Source of the DNA: Ophiosphaerella korrae
Taxonomy: Eukaryota > Ascomycota > Dothideomycetes > Pleosporales > Phaeosphaeriaceae
NCBI GenBank assembly: GCA_028456385.1
Contig: JALNQF010000644.1
Coordinates: 1 to 18,248, forward strand
Length of the DNA: 18,248 nucleotides
Direction: 5' to 3'
Position 1 is the first letter of the stretch; each line of letters starts with the position of its first letter. Under the pieces are notes generated by a model, which did no database searches, was not told the origin of the DNA, and saw only the letters and a list, made by a program, of their open reading frames with translations. Below, piece by piece: positions 18,161-18,248 of this stretch. Made by a program: the position numbers and the translations under genes.

Positions 18161-18248
18161 AACTACTTTTTTACTTTTAGTTAGCGCTTAGTAAGCTACT
18201 AGGTATATATACCTAGTACTTACTTAGATAGCTTTATCTACTATTTAC

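Larger units (their letters stand above)
16390..18248. other. RIP-mutated AT-rich tract (right)
   Basis: It shows the same RIP signature as 1-4900: TA-rich, CA/TG-poor, no open frames. A less mutated, GC-richer patch lies at 17440-17600. Recognisable contents are a pogo transposase fragment (17575-17980) and a 61-bp tandem repeat (18011-18160). In 16390-17570 I recognise no gene, only scattered inverted repeats such as 16847-16855/16880-16888. The tract continues past the window end. Confidence 0.85.

Overview
The window looks like a piece of a filamentous ascomycete (Pezizomycotina) genome. The reasons are fungal-type introns (46-55 nt, GTAAGT-like donors, CTAAC/CTGAC branch sites), a fungal NLR-type gene with a Goodbye domain, and two long tracts that carry the signature of repeat-induced point mutation (RIP): TA everywhere, CA and TG almost absent, ancestral CAA/CAG/TGG codons turned into stops. 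A Dothideomycete host is my guess from the flavour of the proteins; it is not shown by the sequence.

Layout. 1-2638: a heavily RIPped Ty1/copia retrotransposon on the + strand, with recognisable reverse transcriptase and RNase H. About 2640-5271: a RIPped Fot1/pogo-like DNA transposon on the - strand. Its transposase start and a terminal repeat with a 17-bp-spaced double motif lie at 5190-5271 and are almost unmutated. It abuts the 5'-truncated relic of an unknown gene (5274-5847). 5850-6590: poorly resolved, with one weak spliced candidate. 6591-11519 (- strand): a six-exon, 1531-aa NLR-type STAND protein (Goodbye, NACHT, acidic linker, TPR-like helices, ZZ zinc finger, conserved tail). 11520-12367: a divergent promoter region holding a second copy of the pogo-type terminal double motif. 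12368-14223 (+ strand): a HeLo/SesA-like N-terminus joined to a C-terminus that resembles a kinase C-lobe, apparently carrying three frameshifts and no visible start codon. 14474-14870: a frameshifted fragment of a 3-beta-HSD/sterol dehydrogenase-like gene. 15077-15604: an unknown gene cut at both ends. 15605-16380: GC/CpG-rich, no gene recognised. 16390-18248: a second RIPped tract with another pogo transposase fragment and a 61-bp tandem repeat built around a palindrome.

How it fits together. A gene-containing island of about 11 kb lies between two RIPped repeat tracts, and small gene relics sit at both edges. At its centre an intact NLR-type sensor gene is head-to-head with a gene whose architecture (HeLo-like membrane/cell-death domain plus kinase-like region) suits a cell-death effector. 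This recalls the fungal NLR/effector gene pairs of heterokaryon incompatibility and innate immunity, but here the effector-like partner seems to be decaying. That functional link is inference from domains and neighbourhood.
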